Both the position numbers and the translations under genes were made by a program. A stretch of 64,000 nt of DNA from Chaetoceros tenuissimus (taxonomy: Eukaryota > Bacillariophyta > Thalassiosirophyceae > Chaetocerotales > Chaetocerotaceae): positions 930,001-994,000 of the forward strand of contig BLLK01000051.1 of NCBI GenBank assembly GCA_021927905.1, given 5' to 3'. Below the pieces are notes generated by a model that was not told where the DNA came from, ran no database searches, and saw nothing but the letters and a program-made list of their open reading frames with translations. Below, one piece after another: positions 51,020 through 61,946 of this stretch. Within the stretch, counting starts at the first letter, position 1; each line of letters starts with the position of its first letter.

Positions 51020-52192
51020 TTAGCAATATTGTAAGGGTTCATCAAATCCATGTAAATCCCATTCCACCTGCTCTTTTCCACGTGCAATACGTTCTTTGTA
51101 CTTGAACAACTCATTTTTGTTCATCTCCGACAAACTCTTTTCGATCTGAGGTACTTGGAAGTACGTCCATTGTTCTATCCAATTAGGTTCTACGATCCCC
51201 TGTTGAACTAACATCATGCCCTCACCTATCAATCTTTCACAAGCATGAGTGTGACCTTGTTCAGCTGATAGACGATAATACTTGAGACGATTTAAATAAT
51301 CATCGCTTGAGACAGAACCAGTTTTGGCAGATTTTTTACTATAATAGATTGCAATACACCAAGCAGCTCTACCTCCATCACCCCCACGCTGGGCACATTT
51401 TTCCAATAATTCAAGCCCTTTCTCAACGTTTGGTGCATATGAAAAGTATTCATTTCCACGTAAAAGCAATAACCCAAGCATGTATTCGCACTCAATTTCA
51501 CCTGTTTGAGAAAACTTGTTCATGTACTCTATAGATTTAGAAAAATAATGATGGTGCTCCTCTCTTGGACAAGGGTATTTACCACACCAACCCATTGCTG
51601 CATTTGAATACAAATCTTGCATAGCATCTAGTGCCATAGGCACTGGAAAATCTTCTTCAACAAAAGGCATAATCTCTTCAATATACTTTGTAGGATTCCT
51701 CATCATATCCTCTTCATCTAGATGACTTGCATATTTATTCCAAGATTCAATCTTGCTCCAATTTGCAAGTGCTTGAGGTTTCTCTTCATACTCAAAACCA
51801 GGGTATCTGTAAAAGAATCTACTCGACCCCAGAAGTGCATCCTGAGAAACTGGCCAATGCTCTTTCAATGGCCAACCTGGTAGAAACGGTATTGACAACC
51901 CTATCGGATTGAATATTGTATTTGTTTTTATACCGAGCTTCACTGCCTGAGGCCGAAATACACGTGGATCATTTGTCTGCTTTTCATGTGCAATTTTAAG
52001 TGACGAATTGTCAGGCTTGCGGACACAAGAATTCTTCTTGTGCATTTTCCAATCTTTTTTCTGACAATCTTTGGAACAATAAGCCACTAACTTGCATTTC
52101 GCACATAGTTTTCTTTTTTCTTCTGGTAGAAATTTAGTGCAATGTCCACAGTGGGAAAGGTCATAAAGACCAGAGATAGGTTTCGTTTCCAT
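51020..52192 (-). CDS. MYND zinc-finger protein with Sel1-like repeats
   Basis: A 390-residue, intron-free frame. A canonical MYND finger sits at the N-terminus (residues ~15-55: HCGHC, CAKC, YCSKDC, DWKMHKKNSC). A central segment is shared with the paralogue (PFLPGWPLKEHWPVSQDALLG). Sel1-like repeats follow (SQTGEIECEYMLGLLLLRG, GLELLEKCAQRGGDGGRAAW, YYRLSAEQGHTHACERLIGEG). Sel1/TPR-like repeats and MYND both bind proteins; ER-associated degradation factors use Sel1 repeats, but there is no signal peptide here. It diverges from the MYND-TPR gene at 52560 across ~370 bp, so the two may share a promoter. Confidence 0.85.
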   Translation of the reverse strand: METKPISGLYDLSHCGHCTKFLPEEKRKLCAKCKLVAYCSKDCQKKDWKMHKKNSCVRKPDNSSLKIAHEKQTNDPRVFRPQAVKLGIKTNTIFNPIGLSIPFLPGWPLKEHWPVSQDALLGSSRFFYRYPGFEYEEKPQALANWSKIESWNKYASHLDEEDMMRNPTKYIEEIMPFVEEDFPVPMALDAMQDLYSNAAMGWCGKYPCPREEHHHYFSKSIEYMNKFSQTGEIECEYMLGLLLLRGNEYFSYAPNVEKGLELLEKCAQRGGDGGRAAWCIAIYYSKKSAKTGSVSSDDYLNRLKYYRLSAEQGHTHACERLIGEGMMLVQQGIVEPNWIEQWTYFQVPQIEKSLSEMNKNELFKYKERIARGKEQVEWDLHGFDEPLQYC

Positions 52193-52559
52193 TCTTCACA
52201 AAATGAAACTTCTCTATCAGTAGAGAAATAGATAGATGAGTGTAATGGATTTGTGAGAATGAGTATGTTCAATTTCACCTTTGGCCTTTGGATTTCCTGC
52301 TGGCAATTTTTGTGCTTGCCTCGCTGAAAGGCCTTTATGATATTGGAAACGTGGCCTAATGAACCTAAATTAGTTGTAAACCTTTGAGTGGTCATTGTTC
52401 TTTTCGCTTCTTTGTTGTTCTTTTCGAACTGAGGGGAGGAGGAAATCGAATTCTATGATTCTTCGTCGTCACTTTATACTCTCTACCGATTGGATATTCA
52501 ATCGTTGGAGTAATTAGATACACAGTCGTACGTTTCGCTACAGTATCATCTATCTAGCT
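52193..52559. other. Divergent spacer between MYND-Sel1 and MYND-TPR genes
   Basis: Shared promoter region for the two MYND genes. The last ~70 bases resemble those before 54530 ('caatcgttggagt', 'tatctagctatg'). The motif 'gttcttttcg' near 52427 may be a decayed form of the GGCGCC site at 54383. No gene seen. Confidence 0.45.
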
Positions 52560-53820
52560 ATGGAAAAGAAAGGAAAGAGAAGTAGACGGAAGGCAGTAAG
52601 TGCTGCGGATCGAGGTAAGTTGCAATCGTTTAGTTGCAAGCAAATCTCTTTGAAAGACCTGTGAGTAACATCGCTTCGATTCACTACACTTTATAATAGC
52701 CTCTATTGTTGCTGTGCTAACAAAAATGGACGAGTTAATTGTCAAAATTACCAAGAGTTATCACCTCGATCTTTTTTCTCAAGCTGCAAATGAGCTAAGA
52801 GAAGGAATCCAATTGATTGAGACAACAATGCTTGATTCAAGCGATACCTTGCTTCGGATGAATCTACAAGCTCGGTTCATTGAAAGCAAAGTATTATTTT
52901 ATTCAAATCTAGTGTCTATTGAGTTCAGTCGAAACAACTTTGATGATGCAATTCAAATTTACAAGAAAATTTTTGAAAGAGGTAATCTCAAAATGAAGCT
53001 TCCTTCCCCTAGGTTTCATTGCTTGCAATTGCAATACCACGAGGCTCTCTTGAGACAAGGTAAAGGAAACATAGATACTTTTATCTCACTCAGTAAGTCG
53101 CGTATTACCCTTCCAATGAAACATGACGTTGATCTTGAGAATGATTTGCGTCGATCTGCTGATTTTCTGAGGACAACAAAACATTTTGACGCTGCTGCAG
53201 TTCTTGGTGAACAATTGGAAGAACTTTGCGGAGACAAATTTTCCCTAGCCACTACGTATTTGGAGCAATATATAATTGACGATAAGTCTCTTCAGCAGTA
53301 TTTAGTTGACGATAAAGAATTTCTCCCTGAAGATTTCGTTGAAATTATGACCGAAGTGATGCAGAAGCATCAAAATGAAGGTACTACCGCTTATGTGCTG
53401 GTGCTTGCACAGGCGACATACTTACTCCATCAGTTATATGATGACACAAAAGAAGCAAGGAGGAAAGCGATATGCTTTATTGAAAAGTACTTAGATTCGT
53501 TCTCGATAGCAGAAACTCGTTGCATTACATGTGGCCAAGCTGGTACCCCCACCGAGGTACAACTCGTATGTAGTGGATGCCGAGTAGCTTGCTACTGTAG
53601 TATCGATCATCAACGGATGACTTGGAAGAAAGAAGTAGTCAGAGGAATGCGTTTTGGGCATGAGGTACTCTGTCCAGTGATGAAAGCTTACAGAAAGTGG
53701 AGACATGCAAACGATAATGGTGGCAATAAACGAGTCTCAAGATTGAGACGACGTTTTGAGAGGGAATGTTTGTATTTTTTGTCAGATGGCTTGGGTCTGA
53801 AGGACATATGTTTCGAGTAA
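52560..53820 (+). CDS. MYND zinc-finger protein with TPR-like helices, two exons
   Basis: Exon 1 is 52560-52614 (MEKKGKRSRRKAVSAADR plus one base); the intron begins GTAAGT and ends TTTATAATAG at 52699; exon 2 is 52700-53820. The product is 391 residues. TPR-like helices (AANELREGIQLIE, FSRNNFDDAIQIYKKIF, EALLRQGKGNIDTFISLS) precede a MYND finger (CITC, CSGC, YC, SIDH, GHEVLC). It is most like the gene at 54530 and shares the phase-1 intron with the copies at 2700 and 6356, 45-50 kb away. The start codon is MEK rather than MGK. Function unknown. Confidence 0.85.
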
Positions 53821-54529
53821 GAAATAATATTAGGCAGTTTTGTGAAATTCAAATGCAAGGAGCATTCCACTGTATGTTGCGATAGACTTTGAAAGTACAC
53901 CTACGATAATAAAACTACTCAACATTTGATTGTATGTATTTATCTTGAGAAAGAGTAGGTAACTTTAGAATATAGGAATAAGATAGAGAGTCATTATCTG
54001 TATAGGCCACAGTGTCTACCTCGTATTTTTCTACTTTTTTCAAACCGATAAAGCTAGAATATCTGCATATTATTAAAACAATAACACTTCTGCAGACATT
54101 TTGATCTATAATAATTTGTACTTCCATGGAACATTGACTGTCTTCCTGAAGCTGTCTAGAACCGCTGCAACAATTAAATCATAATAATAGCATTTCCATA
54201 ATACAAACTAGACATATGGATACCTCTTTGCTCGAAGGAACAGATACTACATTTATCTCAGCCAAAATTATTATCAAGCGATTATACTAAGTCATTTTCG
54301 CTTGCAAAGAGCTCTTTTCACGCAAGGCCATTTCTGAAAATTTCGAAGTGGGACTGATGTTCTTCCGGCTTCTTTTTGTTCTTTTGGCGCCAAACCTGCA
54401 GTATGATCTTCAGCAAGAAATGTTCATCTTATTGAACAACTTACTTCAACTCTCACCCTGGACATTCAATCGTTGGAGTGAATAGATTTACGCAATCGTA
54501 GGTGTCACTACAACACCAACTATCTAGCT
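53821..54529. other. Spacer upstream of the last MYND-TPR gene
   Basis: AT-rich region with a GGCGCC palindrome at 54383-54395. The sequence near 54465-54530 matches that before 52560. No gene seen; the frame at 53915-54127 shows no protein-like features. Confidence 0.45.
54383..54395. promoter_or_regulatory. TTTTGGCGCCAAA palindrome upstream of MYND gene
   Basis: Third copy of the palindrome seen at 210-223 and 4150-4159, here ~135 bp upstream of the MYND start at 54530. Its neighbourhood ('gttcttttggcgccaaacc') is otherwise unlike the first two, so the core is conserved independently of flanking homology. Confidence 0.55.
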
Positions 54530-55819
54530 ATGGGAAAGAAAGGAAAGAGAAGTAGACGGAAGGCAGTAACCACTACAGATCAAGGTAAGTTGCAATCGTG
54601 TAAATGAAAAGAAATCTCTTTGAAAGACCTGTAAAGTAACCCAATTCATTTGGCTTTACCATTAATAGCCTCTATTGTTGCCAAAATTAAAGAGAAAGAC
54701 GATAATTTTCAAGAATGTTTCGATAGCAATCTTTACTCTCAAGCTGCGGATGAGCTAAGAGAAGGAATCCAATTGATTGAGGCAACAATGCTTCGGGCGA
54801 ATAATATCCAAAGTTTTCTCTTGAAAAACAAAATATTATTTTATTCGGATCTGATGTGGACTGAGTTCGATCGTCGTAACTTTGATGGTGCAATTCAAAT
54901 TTATGAGAAACTTTTCCAGAAAGATAAACTCAAAACAAAGAGGAAAATGGAGATTCTGTCGGATAGTTTTCCTAGCTTGGAACTGAAATACCACGAAGCT
55001 CTCTTGAGACAAGGTAAAGGAAACATAGATACCTTTATCTCGCTCAGTAAATTGCGTCTTACCCATGTAAGAACAGATATTGATTATATTGACTTTGATC
55101 TTGAGAATGATTTACTTCGATCTGCTGATATTCTGAGGATGACAAAACATTTTGACGCAGCAATAGTTATTGGCAAACAATTGGAATATGAAGAACTAAC
55201 TGGAGACAAAGTTTCCCTAGCCACTACATATCTAGAGCAGTATTTGGTGGAATATTATCCCAAGTTTGGTAGGACTGTTGACTATCTCCCTGAAAATTTC
55301 GTTTCAAATATGGGCAACGCCTTTGGAAGTCTGATCGAGAAGCATAACAATGGAGGTTTCAATAAAAATAATGCCGGTCCTTTACTGGTGCTTGCGCAAT
55401 CGACTTACTTACTCCATCGGTTTTCATTTCATGGCACAGAAGTAATAACGAAAGCGATTGGTTTTTTGGAAGAGTACTTGGATTTGTTCTCGGAAGTAGA
55501 AACTCATTGCAGTACATGCGGCCAAGCTGGCACTCCCACCGAGGTACAACTCGTCTGCAGTGGATGTCGAGTTGCTTGCTACTGTAGTATCGATCATCAA
55601 CGGATGACTTGGAAGAAGGAAGCAGTGAAAGGGATGCATTTTGGGCATGAGGTACTCTGTCCAGTGATGAAAGCCTCCAGAAAGTGGAGACATGCTTTGT
55701 CCAACGATAAAGATGGTGAGGACGACAAAGTGTCAAGATTGAGACGACGTTTTGAGAGGGAATGTTTACATTGTTTGTCAGATGGCCTGGGTCTTAGAAA
55801 AAAGTGTTTCCAGAAATAG
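54530..55819 (+). CDS. MYND zinc-finger protein with TPR-like helices, two exons
   Basis: Exon 1 is 54530-54584 (MGKKGKRSRRKAVTTTDQ plus one base); the intron begins GTAAGT and ends ATTAATAG at 54668; exon 2 is 54669-55819. The joined protein is 401 residues, beginning exon 2 with ASIVAKIKEKDDNFQ. TPR-like helices (ADELREGIQLIEATML, FDRRNFDGAIQIYEKLF, DAAIVIGKQLEY) and a MYND finger (CSTC, CSGC, YC, SIDH, GHEVLC) follow. It shares ~60% of its residues with the gene at 52560 by eye. The palindrome lies at 54383. It forms a tandem pair with 52560 between two MYND-Sel1 genes. Confidence 0.85.
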
Positions 55820-56042
55820 ACAAAACATTGAACAGCTTTTATATGTTCGATTCAAGGCATAAGAAACGGGCCAATTCAAATATGAGCTACACTCGTTTGT
55901 AAAATCTACGACTTTATTGCCTAGCTGAAGAACTTTTCCAAATTCAATTTATTTCATAAATTTACTTTTGAATTACGATTATTGTATTCACTACAATTTT
56001 GTAAACTTTTCAATCCTACATTAGACGCTAATTTTAGCAATA

Positions 56043-57479
56043 TTACATAGCTTCTTCAAATCCATATAAATCCCATTCAACTTGCTCTTTTGCCCGTGCG
56101 ATACGTTTTTTGTACTTGAACAACTCAATATCATTCATCTCCGACAGACTCTTTTCGATCTGAGGTACTTGAAAGTACGTCCATACTTTTATCCAGTTCG
56201 GTTCTATGTACCTCTGTTCAACTAACTTTCTACCCTCACGTACCATTTGCTCACAAGCATCAGCGTGACCTTGCTCAGCTGCTAGACGCAAATACTTGAG
56301 AATATTCAAGTAATTTTCGTACGATTCTGAACCAGTTTTAGCAGATTCTTCACCATAATAGATTGCAATACTCCAAGCAGCTTCACCTCCATCACCCCCA
56401 CGCTGGGCACATTTTTCCAATAATTCAAGCCCTTTCTCAACGTTTGATGGATATGAAAAGTCTTCATTTCCACATAAAAGCAATAACCCAAGCATGTATT
56501 CGCACTCAATTTCACCAGTTTGAGAAAACTTTTTCATGTACTCTACAGATTTAGAAAAATAATGTTTGTGGTCCTCACTTGGACGAGAGGAATTTTTTTG
56601 CCATTCCATTGCTAGAACTAAATACAAAAATTGCATAGCATGCAGTGCCATAGGTACTGGAGAATCTTCTTCAACATACGGCATAATCTCTTCAATATAC
56701 TTTGTAGGATTCATAATCATTTGCTCTGTATCTAGATGACTTGCATACTTATTCCAAGATTCAATCTTGCTCCAATTTGGAAGTGCTTGAGGTTTCTCGT
56801 CATACTCAAAACCAGGGTATCTATAAACAAATTCGTGTAAACCCAAAAGTGCATCCTGAGAAACTGGCCAATTTTGTCTCAATGGCCAACCTGGTAGAAA
56901 CGGTCTTGACAACCCTATCGGATTGAATATCGCCTTTATTCTTAGACCGAGCGTCAATCCCATCAATGTGTCATGTCTAACTGCATTTGGATCACTCGTT
57001 TGCTTCTCATGTGTCATTTTAATTCTTGAACCATCTGGTATGCAGACGCAAGAATTCTTCTTGTGCGTTTTCCAATCTTTCACCTGACACTCTTTGGAAC
57101 AATAAGCCACTAACTTGCATTTCGCACATAGTTTTCTCTCTTGTTTCGGTAGAAATTTATAACAATGTCCACAATGGGAAAGATTATAAAGACCAGCGGA
57201 AACAACGATTTCATCTTCATTACCAATTTTATCAACTTGGTTACGTCGAAGCGTTTCTGGCTGCTTCATTGATGGAAGTTGATCGGGAGCCATGTTTCTT
57301 TGTTGCTGTCTTTGTCGCTGTCTTTGTTGCTGCCGCTGTAGCTGACGCTGTAGCTGAGGCGGAGGTGCAGCAGCTTCTTTCTGTAAGTAGAAAACTATAG
57401 CGACCACAGCCGCCGCAACTACGGCAGCTTTGAGAAGAGACTCGACCTCTCCAGCAGTAAAACCTTGATCCGACGACAT
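56043..57479 (-). CDS. MYND-Sel1 protein with an N-terminal membrane helix
   Basis: A 478-residue frame. Unlike its paralogue at 51020, it begins with a ~40-residue hydrophobic region (ESLLKAAVVAAAVVAIVFYL, ~13-33), then a Gln/Arg-repeat linker (RQRQRQQQR) encoded by a short repeated codon pattern near 57300-57360. The rest matches the paralogue: a MYND finger (~100-140: HCGHC, CAKC, YCSKEC, DWKTHKKNSC), PFLPGWPLRQNWPVSQDALLG, and Sel1-like repeats (GLELLEKCAQRGGDGGEAAW, YLRLAAEQGHADACEQM). It is probably a tail-out or signal-anchored membrane form. The extra N-terminus may have come from fusion or from an ancestor that the paralogue lost. Confidence 0.85.
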   Translation of the reverse strand: MSSDQGFTAGEVESLLKAAVVAAAVVAIVFYLQKEAAAPPPQLQRQLQRQQQRQRQRQQQRNMAPDQLPSMKQPETLRRNQVDKIGNEDEIVVSAGLYNLSHCGHCYKFLPKQERKLCAKCKLVAYCSKECQVKDWKTHKKNSCVCIPDGSRIKMTHEKQTSDPNAVRHDTLMGLTLGLRIKAIFNPIGLSRPFLPGWPLRQNWPVSQDALLGLHEFVYRYPGFEYDEKPQALPNWSKIESWNKYASHLDTEQMIMNPTKYIEEIMPYVEEDSPVPMALHAMQFLYLVLAMEWQKNSSRPSEDHKHYFSKSVEYMKKFSQTGEIECEYMLGLLLLCGNEDFSYPSNVEKGLELLEKCAQRGGDGGEAAWSIAIYYGEESAKTGSESYENYLNILKYLRLAAEQGHADACEQMVREGRKLVEQRYIEPNWIKVWTYFQVPQIEKSLSEMNDIELFKYKKRIARAKEQVEWDLYGFEEAM

Positions 57480-57883
57480 TTAGTGATGCGATAGAATATG
57501 ACTTCTGGCAATATGTTCAAGCTTTGGTATAGTGAGTCAACACGAGTTGTCACTATCAGTAGAGAGATTGATGAATTCAGCAAAGCTATCTGTTTGAAAA
57601 AAGGTAAAGCTGTGCAGGATGGAGAGATGATGCTGCGTGGACGAATAATCCATCAAAAAATCAAAAATGGATACCTTGTCGTATAGGCCTTTTATGTCAC
57701 GAAGAATGTCATTATAAGCTTAATTAGATGAGCTTGGTTGCATTTTTCTTTTTTACAAATTTCAAATTAGTATTGTATAGATACCACCACCAACCACTAG
57801 ACCATAAGGGTCACCTTGTAGTCTAATGCTTGGCCATAGTATCTATACAATTATTAGATGATTATTTTACAAAAATTAAAGGA
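57480..57883. other. Spacer with a MITE-like hairpin
   Basis: The 62-codon frame at 57498-57686 lies in sequence that resembles the 5' flank of the other MYND-Sel1 gene ('atcagtagaga.atgatga'), so it is noncoding. The hairpin at 57771-57852 is the notable part. Confidence 0.5.
57771..57852. repeat. 82-bp hairpin element flanked by ATTAG
   Basis: Outer arms ATTGTATAGATAC (57772-57784) and GTATCTATACAAT (57839-57851) are perfect inverted repeats. Inner arms CCAACCACTAGAC and GTCTAATGCTTGG pair with three mismatches, leaving an ~18-base loop. ATTAG occurs immediately on both sides (57766-57770 and 57853-57857), as a 5-bp target duplication would. It fits a small MITE or a transcribed hairpin (precursor-like). 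It lies just downstream of the mannosidase gene. Confidence 0.65.
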
Positions 57884-59699
57884 CTATTCTATGCGCAGAG
57901 GATGTGCCTCTGTATTGAAAACGTATTTGTTAAAATCTAGCTTTGATTCTGGGTCAAATAGTAAATAGAAATACTTGAGTGTCTCTCCGAGAAAGAAACT
58001 TTCCATTTTATCATTGATGATGGATTTCTTGTCTTGTACATTTTGAACACTGCCATATCCATAGTTGGTCTTACTATACTTTTCTATATTTTGAAAAATC
58101 TCCCAACCTATATGAAAAAAGAAATATGTTTTTTTATAACGTGAGTGCCTTCAAGCAGCATGGAGGAGACAAAAAGAAAATAATAGAAGAAGAAGACGCA
58201 CCCCATTCTCTATATATTGGATCACCAGTAATACGATGCAAAATGAAAAACGTCTCAATTGTCTCAGGGCGTAAAATGTAATATGATTCTCTTATGGACT
58301 TGGGCTGAAGTTTCTTTATGCCATTTTTACCTTGAGGAAATCTGACAACCTCAGGGGAAAGTCCAGTTTCCATAGTAGCATACATTTGATAGCATGTATA
58401 TGCCAAGGCTTTCGCTGTTTTTAAATCTCGTTGTGCGCGTTCACTACTGAATCCTTTTGGGTCAGTAAATGCACCTAGTGCCAGTAAACCGCCCATGAAG
58501 CATGACAAATGATCCATTTCATTTATGCGTTGGTCTAAAAATATATAAGTTAGGTTGTTGCTTGATGTTTTCAGTTTTTCATCGTGCAGACCTTGAATGG
58601 ATTTATCATACATGTCTCTGTACATAGATTCTGTCTTCATTCCTTGCAACCATATTTTCAACTCATACTCGTAAAAGCTGTCACCCATGGAACCAAACGA
58701 GATATCATGTCCACTTAGTTTGACAGTATTAGTGTTCAAATTTTTGCGCAGTAGCTTTGGGAACAATCCGGACTCGGGCTGCAAATCTTTCAGAACTTCG
58801 AATATATGTTGAGACTTTTTGGCATAAGTATAATCTCCACTATGCTTTGAAAGATCACGAAACTCAAGCGTCAAAGTTCCCGACCCGGCCAATGTCATTC
58901 CATTTCCCAACCATTTCGCATATTCAGTCTTTCCAGTCTTGAGATTAATTCGTCCCAATGGAAAGCCTCCGGTGCTTGTTTCATCGAAAGCCTTTGAAAG
59001 GCGGTTGCCTATGTCCTTTGCCTTTTCAAGGAAAATTACATCCTTGGACCAATCATAAGCACTTAGTAAGCCTCCTAGTGATCGAATTGTCGTCTCAAAT
59101 ACACTCACTACATAATCCTTATCAAAGTCCAAGTTCTTTGCAATCCAGTCCCTCGCTTCTCGAAATTCTTCGTCCATTCCCATGAGTATCAATGTATCTA
59201 ACGAGTCTACAAGCGTTACACTAATGCCTCCCCAACATTCACCTTTTTCGCCACTCACTGGTTTCAGTTCATCTGCCCCATATGCATATTTTTTATAATT
59301 GTCCCATGCGAATTTCATTGCTTCTCTGACATGCTCTCTTCTACTTCTTGCAAGATTGTCACTTTTCATTTGCTGAAATGTTGTCACATTATAGGGTGAG
59401 TTTCCATCTTTCCATTCTGAATACCGATCTGGGCCTTTGGGTTCATACGATTCGCTGTGAATATGTGTCGTTCCAAAGTACTCATCAGGGAAAAGATTCT
59501 CAGTAGGAAAGTATTTGCTTTGAATAAATGTGTTTTCCCGTGTCAGTTGGTGTATGTGATTACTTGACTGCCTATAATACCCAAATAACTTGATATAGAT
59601 CGTCACATATGTTACGCAAATGGCAATAAATATGATATATCTTCTTCCGTCTCTACCACCATACAGTCCTCTTTTTAATGTAATCGTAGACCGAACCAT
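57884..59699 (-). CDS. Mannosyl-oligosaccharide 1,2-alpha-mannosidase (GH47), two exons
   Basis: Exon 1 is 59699-58202; the intron begins GTGCGT and ends TTCATATAG at 58108; exon 2 is 58107-57884. The product is 573 residues, of class I (GH47) type. A membrane helix at ~20-41 (YIIFIAICVTYVTIYIKLF) gives a type II Golgi/ER protein. Conserved blocks: VTLVDSLDTLILMGM, VSVFETTIRSLGGLLSAYD, YILRPETIETFFILHRITGD, then in exon 2 QNVQDKK, KMESFFLGETLKY and VFNTEAHPL, the calcium-binding TEAHP end. The enzyme trims mannose from N-glycans. Without the splice the protein would lack the TEAHP end, so the intron is essential. Confidence 0.92.
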
Positions 59700-59996
59700 A
59701 GTTGACTAATGTACTCGTAGATGTCGTCTTCAAGAGATTACAATTTTTGCTTGATTCTAGAGCTGCTCGTACATATGTACCATATACCATCTGTGGTTAG
59801 ATATGCAGAGATACTTTGTTCAGTAATTACTAAGGTGAGAGTTTTATTCAATTTGACCCAAGCAAAAGTGATCTGTAGATTGGGGCGTTGGCTGTTGGCT
59901 GTTTTGGACAGAGGTTAGAAGGGGGAAGAAGAGGGAGGGAAGTTGTGAATACAAAAGATAACGGTAATTGACCGTTACAAATAAACTTCTATTTTT

Positions 59997-61712
59997 TCAT
60001 CTATCCAAGTTGGATTTTTTGCTTTTCTTAATGACAATTTTCTCATAAGGATCGTCAAATGTACCAGATCCTCCTTTCATATATTGTTTCACTTCTTTCA
60101 ATTCTTGCCTTTGGCAAACATCAAGATTTCGATGGGGTATATGAAAATTGTATGATCCGCAACGTGGATCCAACTGAGCATTGACTGCATTCCTGATATC
60201 CAACCATGTAGGTTTTTGCTTCTTCGCTATATGAACCATTTTATCACTCGTATCTTTATTGAATCTTACAAGAAAGTATTCTTCTTCAAAATCTGGCTCT
60301 CTCTTTAAATTTGGTTGGGCAGAAGTTACGTCTTCGATTATGCTATCGTCATCATCTTCTTCTCCAGAAATTTGTTTTGCATCTTCGTCATCACTCGAAG
60401 AATCGATGCATATTACTTCGTGATCGGGTAAATTTGATTCAGATGTTTCCGGTGCAGGTGTAGCTGTATTTGTTACATCTACAGCTACTTGATGGAAGGG
60501 AATAGATTCTTCTACAGTATCGACACTCTCTTGCTTCTCGTCGTCTTCATCATTGTTATTATCATCATCCCTAACTTCCTGCTTTATTTCCTCCTGAGCC
60601 TGTTCCTTCACTTCAGATACTTCTGGCAATTCTTGAGGATTTCTTGATACTGATATTGATGTAGAGATTGGTATTGTTGACATAGATTTTTCTAAAGTAT
60701 CGATACTCTTTGCATCACCGTCGTTGTCATTATCGCCATAATTACCATTACTGGCTTCCTGCTTTATTTGTTTTTGTTTCATTTCTTCCTGAGTCTCCTC
60801 TGAAAATGCAGATGCTTCTGGTGATTCTTGAGAATTTATTGAAACTGAAATCGATCTACGAGAAGCCGTTCGTGTTGTTGGCACAGATTTTTCAACAGAA
60901 TGGATACTCTCTTCATCATTACTACCGTCATAATCGCTATAATCTCCCTCGCTAGCTTCCTCCTCCTCTTCTTCCTGAGCCTCTTCCAATGATTCTAATG
61001 CTTCTATTGATTCTTGAGGATTTATTGAAACAGATCTTGCTGTAGAGTTTGGTGTTGTTGAAATGGAATGTGCTAAAGTATCGATGCTCTTTTCATCATC
61101 GCTGTTGTCATGATTATTGTAACTATGATCATCATCGCAATCTCCCAGTGTTTCCATATGAGCAAAATTCTCCATGGTTATCAATTCAGAAATAGGTTTG
61201 TCATGCGCGTACTCAATATATTTTGAAAACTCCTCATCAAACCTATCAAATTGAAAATAGGTCCTCGCACAGATTTCTTTATTTTTGTAGTATTCTTTAG
61301 TCCTTCTTAGTACATTGGTCACTTTCCAATGGCCAAGATAAGTTAAACCTTTCCCAGTGTCTGCACCACTCTTGGTACTTTGATCTTTAGGTTCTAAAAA
61401 TATAGGAACGACATGAGGTGTATCTTTCATAGCTTGAATTTGCTTTGGTAATTCTCCTTGTATGTATGTTTTGGTAACAATTTTGTGAATGATCAGCTCT
61501 TCTTTATTATTATCAGGAAATGGTAGATTCATTTCCTCCTTGACATTAATGTGGTGCACACGATTACCTTTCTGAGCAAAACTTCCTTGGCCACAGTAAT
61601 TAAAGGGTGTTCCTAATTTGAGAAAATTGGGACACTTCTTTTTATTCACTGTTCCTCCAGATATACAAGCCAACTGCTTTCTAGTGATGAGACTAGACTG
61701 CTGCAAAGGCAT
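59997..61712 (-). CDS. Acidic repeat protein with YLGHWKV motif and SUMO-interaction-like motif
   Basis: A 571-residue frame. The first 180 residues contain KGLTYLGHWKVTNVL, resembling the YLGxxxV core of DUF6697-like domains, near a cluster FLEPKDQSTKSGADTGKG. Residues ~200-420 are about three tandem units of ~60 residues starting SIDTLxxSxST and ending in Glu-rich EEAQEE-like stretches. After them VICIDSSSDDEDAKQ resembles a SUMO-interacting motif (hydrophobic core then acidic serines). The C-terminus is FNKDTSDKMVHIAKKQ...KKSKKSNLD. It is probably nuclear and regulatory. The neighbour at 61947 carries a similar YLGRYRAV motif; the two may be related and diverged. Confidence 0.55.
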   Translation of the reverse strand: MPLQQSSLITRKQLACISGGTVNKKKCPNFLKLGTPFNYCGQGSFAQKGNRVHHINVKEEMNLPFPDNNKEELIIHKIVTKTYIQGELPKQIQAMKDTPHVVPIFLEPKDQSTKSGADTGKGLTYLGHWKVTNVLRRTKEYYKNKEICARTYFQFDRFDEEFSKYIEYAHDKPISELITMENFAHMETLGDCDDDHSYNNHDNSDDEKSIDTLAHSISTTPNSTARSVSINPQESIEALESLEEAQEEEEEEASEGDYSDYDGSNDEESIHSVEKSVPTTRTASRRSISVSINSQESPEASAFSEETQEEMKQKQIKQEASNGNYGDNDNDGDAKSIDTLEKSMSTIPISTSISVSRNPQELPEVSEVKEQAQEEIKQEVRDDDNNNDEDDEKQESVDTVEESIPFHQVAVDVTNTATPAPETSESNLPDHEVICIDSSSDDEDAKQISGEEDDDDSIIEDVTSAQPNLKREPDFEEEYFLVRFNKDTSDKMVHIAKKQKPTWLDIRNAVNAQLDPRCGSYNFHIPHRNLDVCQRQELKEVKQYMKGGSGTFDDPYEKIVIKKSKKSNLDR

Positions 61713-61946
61713 AGCTTGTAAATATAATGGTAATGTTTATGCGATGAAGACTCAGTTGAGAGTGTTGGCTTTTGTTAAGATGTTGTTGATTGATTTCATG
61801 AAAGTGCCTCTTTTCTGTGTTTCTGTGAAACGAAACGGGTCGCGAGATGTTGAAAATGGCGTTGGGTCCAGTCCCATCTTTGGTGTCAACGTGTCAATAG
61901 AAATTAATGATAAAAGTTTGCAAGTGCCTTTAAATCTTTTAGAAAG

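Noticed and set aside
57498-57686. 62-codon frame upstream of the MYND-Sel1 gene
   Set aside because: The DNA resembles the 5' flank of the paralogous gene at 52192, so it is probably untranslated leader.
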